From an unidentified bacterial endosymbiont (GTDB lineage Bacteria; Pseudomonadota; Gammaproteobacteria; Enterobacterales; Enterobacteriaceae): DNA of 64,000 nt. Positions within the stretch are counted from its first letter, which is position 1, and each line of letters opens with the position of its first letter. Position numbers and translations under genes: made by a program. Of this stretch, positions 42,376-54,254 are shown one piece after another. The notes beneath the pieces are model-generated. The model made no database searches. It was not told where the DNA came from and saw only the letters and a program-made list of their open reading frames with translations. The stretch spans positions 372,001 to 436,000 of the forward strand of contig NZ_OU963893.1 in the NCBI RefSeq assembly GCF_918797525.1, written 5' to 3'.

Positions 42376-42702
42376 TTAATTCAACTGGTGGCGGTAATCG
42401 CTCGGCGTGCGGTCGAACTCGCGGCGAAACACGCGGGAAAAGGTTTGTTGCGACACATAACCGAGATCCATTGCGATATCAAAAATCGGCCGTTGCGTTG
42501 AGCGTAGCGCCTGAGCCGCCAGCAGCAGTCTGCGCTGGCGTATGTACTCACCCAGCGTCTGATGCATAACGGTGCGGAACATCCGCTGAAGGTACCATTT
42601 CGAATAGCCCGATTTTTTAGCGACCACATCAATGTTTAACGGTTGGTCGATATGTTCATCAATCCATTCAATAAGTGTCTGAATAATTTGCTGATGCGAC
42701 AT
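42376..42702 (-). CDS. soxS: SoxS superoxide-response activator
   Basis: 108 residues from ATG 42702 (MSHQQIIQTLIEWIDEHIDQ), with AGAGGGGC upstream. An AraC-type protein made of only the two-HTH DNA-binding domain: NIDVVAKKSGYSKWYLQRMF and FDIAMDLGYVSQQTFSRVFR. Activates superoxide and drug-resistance genes. Transcribed only through SoxR from the divergent promoter. Confidence 0.96.
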   Translation of the reverse strand: MSHQQIIQTLIEWIDEHIDQPLNIDVVAKKSGYSKWYLQRMFRTVMHQTLGEYIRQRRLLLAAQALRSTQRPIFDIAMDLGYVSQQTFSRVFRREFDRTPSDYRHQLN

Positions 42703-42770
42703 AAGGTTGCCCCTCTGTGGATACAACTATCTTTGTTGATTCGTCGTTTTCTCTGTGGGGGAGTATAATT

Positions 42771-42788
42771 CCTCAAGTTAACTTGAGG
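42771..42788. promoter_or_regulatory. SoxR operator in the soxS promoter
   Basis: Perfect 18-bp palindrome CCTCAAGTTAACTTGAGG between -35 and -10 (TATACT on the minus strand), with the long spacer typical of MerR-family promoters. Confidence 0.95.
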
Positions 42789-42800
42789 TAAAGGGGTTTT

Positions 42801-43259
42801 ATGGAAAAGAGATTGCCGCGAATAAAAGCGCTTTTAACGCCCGGCGAAGTAGCAAAACGAAGCGGTGTGGCGGTATCAGCGCTCCATTTCTATGAAAGCA
42901 AAGGGTTAATTAAGAGCATCCGCAATGGCGGAAACCAGCGGCGCTACACGCGCGATGTCCTCCGCTATGTTGCGATTATCAAAATTGCGCAACGTATCGG
43001 TATTCCCCTGGCCACGATTGGCGATGCGTTCGGCGTGCTGCCAGAAGGGCATACGTTAAGCCCGAAAGAGTGGAAACACCTTTCGTCCCAGTGGCGTGAA
43101 GAGCTCGACAGACGCATCCATACGCTGGAGGCGCTGCGTGACGAGCTGGATGGTTGTATCGGATGCGGCTGTTTATCACGCAGCGATTGTCCATTGCGTA
43201 ACCCGGGAGACAGGCTGGGCGAGCAGGGGACGGGCGCACGGCTGCTGGGGGAGGAGTGA
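42801..43259 (+). CDS. soxR: SoxR redox-sensing activator
   Basis: MerR-family dimer with a [2Fe-2S] cluster sensing redox-active drugs and superoxide. 152 residues. The winged helix begins [20 protein letters not shown]. The cluster cysteines are in [12 protein letters not shown] near residue 119. The first base lies about a dozen bp past its own operator. Confidence 0.97.
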   Translation: MEKRLPRIKALLTPGEVAKRSGVAVSALHFYESKGLIKSIRNGGNQRRYTRDVLRYVAIIKIAQRIGIPLATIGDAFGVLPEGHTLSPKEWKHLSSQWREELDRRIHTLEALRDELDGCIGCGCLSRSDCPLRNPGDRLGEQGTGARLLGEE

Positions 43260-43285
43260 GTAGGTGCTATCCGGCGTCAAATGGC

Positions 43286-43425
43286 TAAAAAACTAAAGCG
43301 CCAGACTTAGGCGCTTTAGTTTATTCCCGGTCTTTCTGTCTATCCCGCTGGTTCACGGGAGGGTTTCCCCTGACATCAGCACCCCTTGTGTCGAGCTGGT
43401 TGAGAAGGTTCCGGCTTGTGCTGAC
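43286..43425 (-). ncRNA. sraL: Probable SraL (RyjA) small RNA
   Basis: The minus strand downstream of soxR has a strong terminator with a 12-bp stem (43291-43302 and 43310-43321) followed by six T. A -10-like TAGAAT lies at about 43432-43437, giving an expected start near 43425 and a 140-nt RNA. E. coli and Salmonella SraL is about 140 nt and lies here, convergent with soxR. In Salmonella it is RpoS-dependent and targets tig. Ends are estimated. Confidence 0.5.
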
Positions 43426-43546
43426 ACTTTAATTCTATGTTCTACCCTGAATTTTGCCAGCCTGACTGGCGCTTATTTAGGCAAAATTTTTTCGCGATGT
43501 TGTTCGATTTTCTATAGTTAATATGTATGAATCACAGGAGATAGAC

Positions 43547-44212
43547 ATGCTCACGTTACACCACCTTAACCAGTCGCGATCGCACCGGGTTATTTGGGCA
43601 CTGGAAGAGCTTTCCCTTACCTATGAAATAGTTCACTATCAGCGTGAAAAAACCATGCTTGCCCCTGAATCCCTGAAAAAAGTGCATCCATTAGGAAAAT
43701 CGCCGGTTCTTGAAGACAACGGGCTGATCCTCGCGGAGTCGGGAGCAATTCTGGAATATCTTCAGGAAACCTACGATCCAGGTTCACGGCTAAAACCGTT
43801 AGAGCCCGCCCATAAGGTGCAGTACCGCTTCTGGTTGCATTACGCAGAAGGTTCACTGATGCCGCTGCTGTTAATGAAGCTGGTGTTCAACAGTCTGGGC
43901 AAGCCCCCCGTTCCCTTTGGTATCAGAACGCTGGGTAAAGCGCTCGGGCAGGGCGTACAAAAGGCCTATCTCAACCGGCAGATCGAGGCACATGCACGTT
44001 TTATCGAATCACATCTTTCACGAAACAGCTGGTTCGCCGGTGATTCACTCAGCATGGCTGACATTCAGATGAGTTTTCCGATATTTGCGCTACTGACCCG
44101 TGGCGGTATCGATAATTTGCCGCATACCCAGGCCTGGAAGGAAAAGGTTGAGAGCAGTCCGGGCTGGCGGAGAACGCTCGAACAGGGCGGGCCGTTAAGT
44201 CTCCCCGGGTAA
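43547..44212 (+). CDS. Glutathione S-transferase family protein
   Basis: 221 residues from ATG 43547, after CAGGAG. N-terminal thioredoxin-like domain with LNQSRSHRVIWALEEL (Ser in the catalytic position) and the glutathione-binding ESGAILEYL. The all-helical C-domain includes AGDSLSMADIQMSFP. Not present at this position in E. coli. Substrate unknown; location beside soxRS suggests an oxidative-stress role but no SoxS box was identified. Confidence 0.9.
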   Translation: MLTLHHLNQSRSHRVIWALEELSLTYEIVHYQREKTMLAPESLKKVHPLGKSPVLEDNGLILAESGAILEYLQETYDPGSRLKPLEPAHKVQYRFWLHYAEGSLMPLLLMKLVFNSLGKPPVPFGIRTLGKALGQGVQKAYLNRQIEAHARFIESHLSRNSWFAGDSLSMADIQMSFPIFALLTRGGIDNLPHTQAWKEKVESSPGWRRTLEQGGPLSLPG

Positions 44213-44240
44213 GGGTCAAGTGTAACGAAATTGCGCATCG

Positions 44241-44400
44241 ACGATAACGTTTGCGCATCCTCTGCTTTATTCTTCAGCGTCATAAGGTAATTTTAGTGAA
44301 AAATGAGAAAGTTCAGTTGAAAAGGGCGGGTATTAGGCTAGATAATCGTTTGCCTTAAATTTACCACCCGTTTTGCAAGTGCGGAGCTAAACGTTTGCTT
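44241..44400 (+). promoter_or_regulatory. Candidate PurR operators upstream of ghxP
   Basis: ACGATAACGTTTGCGC at 44241-44256 and AGCTAAACGTTTGCTT at 44385-44400 resemble the PurR consensus ACGCAAACGTTTNCNT. The 302-bp gap before ghxP has no gene. PurR control fits a purine-base transporter. Confidence 0.5.
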
Positions 44401-44514
44401 TTTTTGTGACGCCCTTTCGTCGCAAACGCAGCACAAGGATCTGACGTTTTGCTGGCAGTGGAGTCTCCACCACGCTTACGGACTTTCTATAAAAACTCTC
44501 AGGGGATGTTTTCT

Positions 44515-45864
44515 ATGTCTACGCCATCTGCGCGTAATGGCGGTTCACTTGACGCCATGTTTAAAATTTCTGCTCGCGGTAGCACCGTGCGCCAGGAGGT
44601 TGTTGCTGGTCTGACAACGTTTCTGGCGATGGTCTACTCCGTCATTGTTGTGCCAGGCATGCTGGGCAAGGCGGGCTTCCCGCCTGCCGCCGTCTTTGTT
44701 GCCACCTGCCTGGTGGCGGGTGTTGGTTCCATCGTGATGGGCCTGTGGGCGAACCTGCCGCTGGCGATTGGCTGTGCCATCTCCCTGACTGCCTTTACCG
44801 CTTTCAGCCTGGTGCTGGGTCAGCACATCAGCGTACCGGTCGCCCTTGGTGCCGTGTTCCTGATGGGGGTGCTGTTCACCATTATTTCTGCGACCGGCAT
44901 ACGTAGCTGGATTTTACGCAACCTGCCGCAGGGCGTGGCGCACGGTACCGGTATTGGTATCGGCCTGTTTCTGCTGCTGATTGCTGCCAATGGCGTTGGT
45001 CTGGTGGTGAAGAACCCGCTGGACGGCCTGCCGGTTGCGCTGGGCCATTTCGCCAGCTTCCCGGTCATTATGTCCCTGATCGGTCTGGCGGTGATTATCG
45101 GCCTGGAAAAACTGAAAGTGCCGGGCGGTATCCTGCTGACCATCATCGGTATATCCCTTGTCGGCCTCATTTTCGATCCTGGCGTGCATTTTTCCGGTAT
45201 TTTCGCTATGCCATCGCTGAGCGATGATCAGGGCAACTCCCTGATTGGCAGTCTGGATATCATGGGCGCCCTGAACCCGGTCATCCTGCCAAGCGTGCTG
45301 GCGCTGGTGATGACCGCAGTGTTTGATGCTACCGGGACTATCCGCGCGGTAGCCGGCCAGGCAAATCTGCTGGATAAAGACGGTCAGATTATCGATGGCG
45401 GCAAAGCGCTGACCACCGACTCCCTGAGCAGCGTCTTCTCAGGCCTGGTGGGGGCTGCCCCGGCGGCAGTGTACATTGAATCCGCAGCGGGTACGGCGGC
45501 AGGCGGCAAAACCGGCCTGACGGCGATCACCGTAGGGGTGCTGTTCCTGCTGATTTTGTTCCTCTCACCGCTCTCTTACCTCGTGCCAGCTTACGCCACT
45601 GCGCCAGCGCTGATGTACGTCGGCCTGCTGATGCTGAGCAACGTGGCGAAAATCGACTTTGCTGACTTTGTTGATGCCATGTCTGGCCTGATCACCGCAG
45701 TATTTATCGTGCTGACCTGTAACATCGTTACCGGCATCATGATCGGTTTTGCGTCGCTGGTGATCGGTCGTCTGGTCTCCGGTGAGTGGCGCAAACTCAA
45801 CATCGGCACGGTGATTATCGCTATCGCGCTGGTGGCGTTCTACGCGGGCGGCTGGGCAATTTAA
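44515..45864 (+). CDS. ghxP: Guanine/hypoxanthine permease GhxP
   Basis: 449 residues from ATG 44515 ([19 protein letters not shown]), after AGGGGATG. The frame opens 22 codons earlier but only the chosen start matches the E. coli length. About 12-14 transmembrane helices; AzgA-type NCS2 signature motifs [17 protein letters not shown] and [14 protein letters not shown]. Proton-coupled uptake of guanine and hypoxanthine in E. coli. Confidence 0.95.
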   Translation: MSTPSARNGGSLDAMFKISARGSTVRQEVVAGLTTFLAMVYSVIVVPGMLGKAGFPPAAVFVATCLVAGVGSIVMGLWANLPLAIGCAISLTAFTAFSLVLGQHISVPVALGAVFLMGVLFTIISATGIRSWILRNLPQGVAHGTGIGIGLFLLLIAANGVGLVVKNPLDGLPVALGHFASFPVIMSLIGLAVIIGLEKLKVPGGILLTIIGISLVGLIFDPGVHFSGIFAMPSLSDDQGNSLIGSLDIMGALNPVILPSVLALVMTAVFDATGTIRAVAGQANLLDKDGQIIDGGKALTTDSLSSVFSGLVGAAPAAVYIESAAGTAAGGKTGLTAITVGVLFLLILFLSPLSYLVPAYATAPALMYVGLLMLSNVAKIDFADFVDAMSGLITAVFIVLTCNIVTGIMIGFASLVIGRLVSGEWRKLNIGTVIIAIALVAFYAGGWAI

Positions 45865-45880
45865 ATTGACCTTTGATGCG

Positions 45881-45913
45881 AAAACGGGTGGCTTTGGCTG
45901 CCCGTTTTTATTT
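45881..45913 (+). terminator. Terminator after ghxP
   Basis: Inverted repeat AAAACGGG ... CCCGTTTTTATTTT just downstream of the ghxP stop. Confidence 0.75.
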
Positions 45914-46014
45914 TCAGAACACACATCGTTGCCATTTGCGTTACTCTCTGGACGATAGAATAAAAGGCACGACGCCTTCCGTAGTAAATAAGTAACACAG
46001 CAAACAGGGAACGC

Positions 46015-47661
46015 ATGGAAATTTTCTTCACAATACTCATCATGACCCTTGTGGTCTCGCTATCCGGGGTAGTCACACGCGTACTGCCCTTCCAGTTACC
46101 CCTCCCATTAATGCAAATTGCCATCGGCGCGCTGCTGGCGTGGCCCACGTTTGGCCTGCACGTTGAGTTCGACCCGGAACTGTTCCTCGTGCTGTTCATC
46201 CCGCCGCTGCTGTTTGCCGATGGCTGGAAAACGCCGACGCGCGAATTCCTGGAGCATGGCCGGGAGATCTTCGGCCTCGCGCTGGCGCTCGTTGTGGTGA
46301 CGGTGGTCGGGATTGGTTTCCTGATCTACTGGGCGGTGCCGGGCATACCGTTGATTCCGGCCTTTGCGCTGGCCGCCGTGCTCTCTCCAACCGATGCCGT
46401 GGCGCTGTCTGGCATTGTGGGGGAAGGCCGCATTCCGAAGAAAATCATGGGCATTTTGCAGGGAGAGGCGCTAATGAATGACGCTTCTGGCCTGGTCGCC
46501 CTGAAGTTTGCCGTCGCGGTCGCGATGGGGACGATGGTCTTTACCGTTGGGGGGGCCACCCTGGAATTCTTCAAGGTGGCGATTGGCGGTATCCTGGCGG
46601 GCTTCGTGGTGAGCTGGCTGTACGGTCGTTCACTGGGTTTCCTGAGCCGCTGGGGCGGCGATGAACCGGCGACGCAGATCGTTCTGCTGTTCTTGCTGCC
46701 GTTTGCTTCTTATCTGATTGCCGAACATATTGGCGTGTCTGGCATTCTGGCGGCGGTTGCGGCCGGTATGACTATCACCCGTGCGGGCGTGATGCGCCGT
46801 GCGCCGTTGGCGATGCGCCTGCGTGCGAACAGTACCTGGGCAATGCTGGAGTTTGTGTTTAACGGCATGGTATTCCTGCTGTTGGGCCTGCAGTTGCCGG
46901 GTATTCTGGAGTCCTCGCTGGTGGCGGCCGAAGCCGACCCGAACGTCGAAACCTGGATGCTATTCACCGATATTGTCTTGATCTACCTGGCGCTGATGCT
47001 GGTGCGTTTTGGCTGGTTGTGGACGATGAAGAAATTCAGCATGCGCTTCCTGACGAAAAAGCCGATGGAGTTCGGTTCGTGGACAACGCGTGAGCTATTG
47101 ATTGCTTCCTTCGCCGGGGTTCGTGGGGCGATCACCCTCGCGGGTGTGCTCTCCATTCCGCTATTGTTACCGACAGGCGATGTCTTCCCGGCCCGTTATG
47201 AGCTGGTATTCCTGGCGGCAGGCGTAATTCTGTTCTCGTTGTTTGTCGGTGTGGTGATGCTCCCTATTTTGCTGCAGCACATTGAGGTGGGCGACCACAC
47301 GCAGCAGCAGAAGGAAGAACGCATAGCACGTGCCGCTACCGCTGAAGTGGCGATTGTGGCGATCCAGAAGATGGAGGAACGGCTTGCCGCTGATGCTGAA
47401 GAGAATATTGATAATCAGCTACTTACGGAAGTCAGTTCGCGCGTAATTGGTAATTTGCGTCGTCGTGCGGACGGGCGCAATGATGCTGAAAGTTCGATGC
47501 TCGCAGAAAACCTGGAGCGCCGGTTCCGCCTGGCAGCGCTACGTTCAGAACGTGCTGAGCTGTATCACCTGCGTGCGACGCGCCAGATAAGCAATGAGAC
47601 CCTGCAAAAACTGCTACACGATTTGGATTTGCTGGAAGCCTTGTTGATTGAGAACCAGTAA
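46015..47661 (+). CDS. yjcE: Putative Na+/H+ antiporter YjcE (CPA1)
   Basis: 548 residues. About 12 transmembrane helices, with the CPA1 motifs LSPTDAVALSGIVGEG and GEALMNDASGLVALK and the segment FAGVRGAITLAGVLSIP. A charged cytoplasmic C-tail (about 420-548) is predicted to be helical. Ion specificity is inferred from family. Confidence 0.93.
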   Translation: MEIFFTILIMTLVVSLSGVVTRVLPFQLPLPLMQIAIGALLAWPTFGLHVEFDPELFLVLFIPPLLFADGWKTPTREFLEHGREIFGLALALVVVTVVGIGFLIYWAVPGIPLIPAFALAAVLSPTDAVALSGIVGEGRIPKKIMGILQGEALMNDASGLVALKFAVAVAMGTMVFTVGGATLEFFKVAIGGILAGFVVSWLYGRSLGFLSRWGGDEPATQIVLLFLLPFASYLIAEHIGVSGILAAVAAGMTITRAGVMRRAPLAMRLRANSTWAMLEFVFNGMVFLLLGLQLPGILESSLVAAEADPNVETWMLFTDIVLIYLALMLVRFGWLWTMKKFSMRFLTKKPMEFGSWTTRELLIASFAGVRGAITLAGVLSIPLLLPTGDVFPARYELVFLAAGVILFSLFVGVVMLPILLQHIEVGDHTQQQKEERIARAATAEVAIVAIQKMEERLAADAEENIDNQLLTEVSSRVIGNLRRRADGRNDAESSMLAENLERRFRLAALRSERAELYHLRATRQISNETLQKLLHDLDLLEALLIENQ

Positions 47662-47672
47662 CGCTGTTTGTG

Positions 47673-47707
47673 CCCCTCACCCCTGCGGTAAGGTCCAGGG
47701 TGAGGGG
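47673..47707. repeat. Inverted repeat CCCCTCACCC/GGGTGAGGGG
   Basis: Arms 47673-47682 and 47698-47707, perfect 10 bp. Overlaps the 3' end of the LysR gene, whose stop codon is in the left arm. Confidence 0.75.
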
Positions 47708-48582
47708 AAACTAAACCCCTCACAACATTTCAACCACGCCTGCGCGCTGTGCGACAGGTAAACCCCTTTCCGCCAAATCATACCTAACTGCCAGTGCAGC
47801 GGGCTCTCCAGCGGGATCCAGCGCAAGGTATTTTTATCCAGCCGTTCACAAATCGGCTGAGGCAGAATGGCAATCCCCACGCCCGCCTGCACCATCGCCG
47901 CGAGAAAATCCCATTGTCCGCTGCGCACGGCAACACGTGGCTTTACGTTATGGTGATTAAACAGCGCCATCAGCTGGCGGCTCAGCGCGAAATCTTCGTT
48001 GTAAATCAGTAAAGGGTGCTCGCCGAGCCGGTCGGGTTTTACCGAGTCTACAGTCAGCCAGTCGCCGGAACGCGGCACCAGCACACAAAGCGGGTGGCTA
48101 AAGAGCGGCAGAGCCGCCAGGCCGCTCTCTTCTTCCACCGGGAGCGCCGTCATGGCGACGTCCAGCTCGCCGTTGGTAACGGCCTGTTGCACGGTTAAGC
48201 CGCCAAACTCGGAAATCTTCAGCTCAACGCCGGGATAGCGCTGGCGAAAGAGGCTAATCGGCCCGGCCATCATCATTCCCACCATCGGCGGGATGCCCAG
48301 GCGCAATATGCCTTTTGTCAGGTGATTAATGTCGCCAAGCTCGGATTCCAGCTGACGGAACTCTGCAAGAATAGCCAGCCCACGTTCAAAGACCACGCGT
48401 CCGGTATCGGTCAGTAAAAGCTTACGCCCGTCGCGGATCAACAGAGTACAGTTGAGCTCATCTTCGAGGTTTTTCAGCATCTTGCTGATGGTCGGTTGCG
48501 TTACAAACAACTTCTCCGCTGCGCGGGTAAAACTCTGCTGACGAACCACCTCGACAAAATAGCGCAACGTTCTTATGTCCAT
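47677..48582 (-). CDS. LysR-family regulator of the CidA/CidB pair
   Basis: 301 residues, with HTH MDIRTLRYFVEVVRQQSFTR and AAEKLFVTQPTISKMLKNLE. Divergent from cidA/cidB-like genes by 100 bp, the arrangement of Bacillus and staphylococcal cidR, so it probably controls them in response to acetate or overflow metabolism. Its last residues WTLPQG are read from an intergenic-type palindrome. Confidence 0.88.
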   Translation of the reverse strand: MDIRTLRYFVEVVRQQSFTRAAEKLFVTQPTISKMLKNLEDELNCTLLIRDGRKLLLTDTGRVVFERGLAILAEFRQLESELGDINHLTKGILRLGIPPMVGMMMAGPISLFRQRYPGVELKISEFGGLTVQQAVTNGELDVAMTALPVEEESGLAALPLFSHPLCVLVPRSGDWLTVDSVKPDRLGEHPLLIYNEDFALSRQLMALFNHHNVKPRVAVRSGQWDFLAAMVQAGVGIAILPQPICERLDKNTLRWIPLESPLHWQLGMIWRKGVYLSHSAQAWLKCCEGFSFPSPWTLPQG

Positions 48583-48682
48583 GATTATTCCTCGAAACTA
48601 TACCTTCGATAATTTTAATTCATTTCAGTCCATTACGTAGGGTCTCTATACTGGCGCCTCGTCTCATTTTGAGGAAAACCCC

Positions 48683-49105
48683 ATGGCCGTGGCGTTAGGT
48701 CGTGTTACGCCTGCCGTTGTGCAACGACTTCAGGTACCCGTCCAGGTCCTGCTTTATGCGGGACTGTTTGTTTTCGCGCAATATCTTGTCGGCTGGCTGC
48801 ATTTGCCGCTGCCTGCCAACCTGGTGGGCATGGTGCTGATGCTGGCCCTTATCCTCTGTCGCGTTATTCCCCTGAATTGGGTACGCGCGGGGGCGCGCTG
48901 GCTGCTGGCGGAGATGCTATTGTTTTTCGTTCCGGCGGTGGTCGCGGTAGTGAATTATGCGCAACTACTGATGGCGGATGGGTGGCGTATCTTCGCGGTC
49001 ATTGCGCTCAGCACGCTGATGGTCCTCGGGGCAACCGCCTGGGTGGTGGATAAAGTCTATCGGTATGAAATCAGCAGGCAAAAGCATGACTCATTTTCAG
49101 ATTAG
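48683..49105 (+). CDS. CidA/LrgA-family holin-like protein
   Basis: 140 residues with four hydrophobic segments; family motif LPLPANLVGMVLMLALI and WLLAEMLLFFVPAVVAVVNY. In Gram-positives CidA-like proteins affect murein hydrolase activity and are also linked to overflow-metabolite movement; role here is inferred. GAGGAAAA precedes the ATG. Overlaps the next gene. Confidence 0.88.
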   Translation: MAVALGRVTPAVVQRLQVPVQVLLYAGLFVFAQYLVGWLHLPLPANLVGMVLMLALILCRVIPLNWVRAGARWLLAEMLLFFVPAVVAVVNYAQLLMADGWRIFAVIALSTLMVLGATAWVVDKVYRYEISRQKHDSFSD

Positions 49106-49793
49106 CGTTCTGTGCCTGGTTGCCACCCTGGCTATCTACTTTGCTAACAAGCGTCTGTATCGCCGTTTTCATACGTTACCGCTCATGCCGCTGGTCTTCA
49201 CCCCGCTCCTGCTGGTGTTGATGCTGATTTTCGGCCATATCTCCTGGCAAAACTATATGGGTGAATCTCACTGGCTGCTGTGGCTGCTGTGGCTGCTGTG
49301 GCTGCTCGGCCCGGCAACGATTGCGTTTGCGGTGCCCGTTTATGACAATCTCGTAATTATCAAACGACACTGGATGTCGCTGAGCGCTGGCGTCGTTACC
49401 GCCACGGTGGTGGCGGTGTGCAGTTCTGTCTGGCTGGCGCGCTTGTTTACTCTTTCTGATGAAATTCAGCGCAGCCTGGCCGTGCGTTCGGTGACCACGC
49501 CGTTTGCGCTGGCGGCGGCCAAACCGCTTGGCGGCCAGCCGGACCTGGTGGCATTGTTCGTGGTGGTGACGGGGGTTTTCGGCATGGCGGTGGGCGATAT
49601 GCTGTTTCTGCGCTTATCGATCCGCGAAGGGATGGCGAAAGGGGCTGGATTTGGCGCGGCATCGCACGGTGCGGGCACGGCACGATCTTATGAACTCGGT
49701 CAGCAGGAAGGGGTTGTGGCAAGCCTGGTGATGATGCTGTCGGGCGTGGTAATGGTGCTGGTTGCGCCGCTGGTGGCGTGGGTGATGTTTTAA
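49086..49793 (+). CDS. CidB/LrgB-family membrane protein
   Basis: 235 residues from ATG 49086, overlapping the CidA-like gene by 20 bp. Family motifs LGPATIAFAVPVYDN, SVTTPFALAA and GAASHGAGTARSYELG. About residues 63-74 are four consecutive Trp-Leu-Leu units read from a 9-bp tandem repeat, lengthening a transmembrane segment compared with typical LrgB proteins. The ribosome-binding site is weak, so translation is probably coupled. Confidence 0.88.
   Translation: MTHFQISVLCLVATLAIYFANKRLYRRFHTLPLMPLVFTPLLLVLMLIFGHISWQNYMGESHWLLWLLWLLWLLGPATIAFAVPVYDNLVIIKRHWMSLSAGVVTATVVAVCSSVWLARLFTLSDEIQRSLAVRSVTTPFALAAAKPLGGQPDLVALFVVVTGVFGMAVGDMLFLRLSIREGMAKGAGFGAASHGAGTARSYELGQQEGVVASLVMMLSGVVMVLVAPLVAWVMF
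49272..49307 (+). repeat. Four tandem copies of TGGCTGCTG in the CidB-like gene
   Basis: Copies at 49272-49280, 49281-49289, 49290-49298 are identical; 49299-49307 differs in the last base. In-frame Trp-Leu-Leu repeats. Confidence 0.95.
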
Positions 49794-49828
49794 ACTCCCC
49801 GGCCTGACGGCCGGGGAGGCGGAGCGGG

Positions 49829-51792
<1,964 letters not shown>

Positions 51793-51828
51793 AGAGTTCT
51801 CCAGAGGTAAGGGTGGTTTATTTTTATT

Positions 51829-51858
51829 CCCTCTCCCCGGATCGTACAGGGGAGAGGG
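51829..51858. repeat. Palindrome CCCTCTCCCC/GGGGAGAGGG between acs and yjcH
   Basis: Perfect 10-bp arms (51829-51838, 51849-51858) followed by TCAGGGTGAGGAC, which partly repeats the arm. It may lower downstream expression relative to acs. Confidence 0.75.
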
Positions 51859-51872
51859 TCAGGGTGAGGACA

Positions 51873-53831
51873 TTACGATGGCATAGCGATGGCCTGCTTC
51901 TCTTCGAGCAGTTTTTCCACCACACCCGGATCGGCGAGCGTTGAGGTATCGCCGAGGTTACTGGTATCACCTGCTGCGATTTTGCGCAGGATACGGCGCA
52001 TAATTTTGCCGGAGCGGGTTTTCGGCAGAGAATCAGTCCAGTGCAGCACGTCCGGGGTAGCCAGCGGACCAATCTCTTTACGTACCCAGTTGCGTACGTC
52101 GGCGTAGAGTTCAGGGGAGGGGTCTTCGCCATGGTTCAACGTGACGTAGGCGTAAATCGCCTGACCCTTAATGTTGTGTGGAATACCCACCACGGCGGCT
52201 TCAGCAATCTTCGGATGCGACACCAGCGCGGATTCAATCTCAGCCGTTCCCAGACGGTGGCCGGACACGTTTAGCACGTCGTCCACGCGTCCGGTTATCC
52301 AGTAATACCCGTCTTCATCACGACGGGCGCCGTCACCGCTGAAGTACATGTTTTTAAAGGTTGAGAAGTAGGTTTGCTCAAAGCGCTCATGGTCGCCAAA
52401 CAGCGTGCGCGCCTGACCAGGCCATGAGTCTGTAATAACCAGATTGCCCTCGGTAGCGCCTTCCAGCGGGTTGCCTTCGTTATCTACCAGCGCAGGCTGT
52501 ACGCCGAAGAACGGGTTCGTTGCCGACCCGGCCTTCAACTGAGTTGCCCCCGGAAGCGGCGTAATCATGAATCCGCCGGTTTCGGTCTGCCACCAGGTAT
52601 CAATCACCGGACATTTCTCATTGCCGATTTTCTTCCAGTACCACTCCCAGGCTTCCGGATTGATTGGCTCGCCGACGGAGCCGAGGATGCGCAGGGAAGA
52701 ACGGACTGTTCCTTCAATGGCTTTGTCGCCTTCGGCCATCAGGGCGCGGATCGCCGTTGGTGCGGTATAGAGAATGTTAACCCGGTGTTTGTCGACCACC
52801 TGACACATCCGTGCCGGGGTCGGCCAGTTGGGTACGCCTTCGAACATCAGCGTGGTCGCGCCGCAGGCCAGCGGGCCATACAGCAGATAGCTGTGACCGG
52901 TGACCCAGCCCACGTCGGCGGTGCACCAGTAGATATCGCCTGGATGGTAGTCGAAGGCATATTTAAAGGTGGTGGCCGCATAGACCAGATAGCCGCCAGT
53001 GGTGTGCAGTACGCCTTTCGGTTTGCCGGTGGATCCTGAGGTATAAAGGATAAACAGCGGGTCTTCCGCGTTCATCTCTTCTGGCTGATGCTGGTCGCTC
53101 GCGTCTTCAATCAAATCGCTCCACCACAAGTCTCGGCCCTCCGTCCAGTCGATGTTGCCACCGGTACGCTTAAGGACGATGACATTGCTGATGGTGGTGA
53201 CGTTGGGATTCTTCAGCGCGTCGTCGACGTTTTTCTTTAGCGGAATGCCGCGACCAGCGCGTATGCCTTCGTCGGCGGTGATCACAAGCTTAGAGCTGGA
53301 ATCGACAATACGCCCGGCAACCGCTTCGGGTGAGAAGCCGCCAAAAATAACGGAGTGAATCGCCCCGATGCGCGCGCAGGCCAGCATGGCCACCGCCGCT
53401 TCTGGCACCATTGGCATATAGATGGCTACCACGTCGCCTTTTTTAATGCCCTGCGCCAGCAGTACGTTGGCGAAGCGGCACACGTCGCGGTGCAGGGCTT
53501 TATAGGTGATATGTTTGCTCGCCGAGGCATCGTCGCCTTCCCAGATGATAGCCGTTTCATCGCCTCGTTCGGCAAGATGACGATCCAGGCAGTTTGCCGC
53601 CAGGTTCAGCGTGCCGTCCTCATACCATTTGATAGAGACGTTACCCGGCGCAAAGGAGGTGTTTTTCACCGTATTATACGGGGTGATCCAATCAAGAATG
53701 TGGCCTTGCTCACCCCAGAATAGATCCGGGCTGGTGATGGATTGCTGGTACTTCTCGTGGTACTGCTCTGGGGATATCAGGCAACGGTCCGCAATGTTTA
53801 CGGGAATATCGTGTTTGTGAATTTGGCTCAT
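51873..53831 (-). CDS. acs: Acetyl-CoA synthetase Acs
   Basis: AMP-forming enzyme converting acetate, ATP and CoA to acetyl-CoA for scavenging low acetate. 652 residues. ATP-binding motif [19 protein letters not shown], and the acetylation-controlled Lys in [22 protein letters not shown] precedes the ATG. In E. coli expression is CRP-dependent. Confidence 0.98.
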   Translation of the reverse strand: MSQIHKHDIPVNIADRCLISPEQYHEKYQQSITSPDLFWGEQGHILDWITPYNTVKNTSFAPGNVSIKWYEDGTLNLAANCLDRHLAERGDETAIIWEGDDASASKHITYKALHRDVCRFANVLLAQGIKKGDVVAIYMPMVPEAAVAMLACARIGAIHSVIFGGFSPEAVAGRIVDSSSKLVITADEGIRAGRGIPLKKNVDDALKNPNVTTISNVIVLKRTGGNIDWTEGRDLWWSDLIEDASDQHQPEEMNAEDPLFILYTSGSTGKPKGVLHTTGGYLVYAATTFKYAFDYHPGDIYWCTADVGWVTGHSYLLYGPLACGATTLMFEGVPNWPTPARMCQVVDKHRVNILYTAPTAIRALMAEGDKAIEGTVRSSLRILGSVGEPINPEAWEWYWKKIGNEKCPVIDTWWQTETGGFMITPLPGATQLKAGSATNPFFGVQPALVDNEGNPLEGATEGNLVITDSWPGQARTLFGDHERFEQTYFSTFKNMYFSGDGARRDEDGYYWITGRVDDVLNVSGHRLGTAEIESALVSHPKIAEAAVVGIPHNIKGQAIYAYVTLNHGEDPSPELYADVRNWVRKEIGPLATPDVLHWTDSLPKTRSGKIMRRILRKIAAGDTSNLGDTSTLADPGVVEKLLEEKQAIAMPS

Positions 53832-54254
53832 GGCTTTTTTTCTCCTTGTAAGATGTTAATAATATGTCTCAAAAACGTTAATAGTAGGGGCTTTACAAGC
53901 TTTGTTTACTATTTGGGCTACAGATCACGCATTAATTGAACAGGTTGAAAAATGAGCGAATGAAACATTGAAGGAAAATAATTTAGGGTAGGGATTATTC
54001 ACAAATGAGCGGAAAAAAGCGTTTTTATAACAAAAGGTTATTTATAAGAATTATTACAAACTAGCGTCATAGAGGCTTTTTTGAGTGAAACGCCTCGTTC
54101 TTTAAGGCTTGCGCAGCATGCCGTGCAAATGATACTCATACGCCGCGTTAAAAAATCCCATAAACCAACGCAACACAATTCATACCCTTTCAGTATGGCC
54201 CCCTGTTCTGGCAGTTTGCATAAACAGGGCGCTTCATTGAGGAAGTCAGTTTTT
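53832..54254. other. Divergent region between acs and gltP
   Basis: 423 bp without a gene. E. coli carries the nrf operon here; there is none. CRP sites for acs are expected but none was convincingly assigned. Confidence 0.6.

Noticed and set aside
49272..49307. Idea that the CidB repeat causes a frameshift
   Set aside because: The unit is 9 bp and the frame stays open through to the normal C-terminus.
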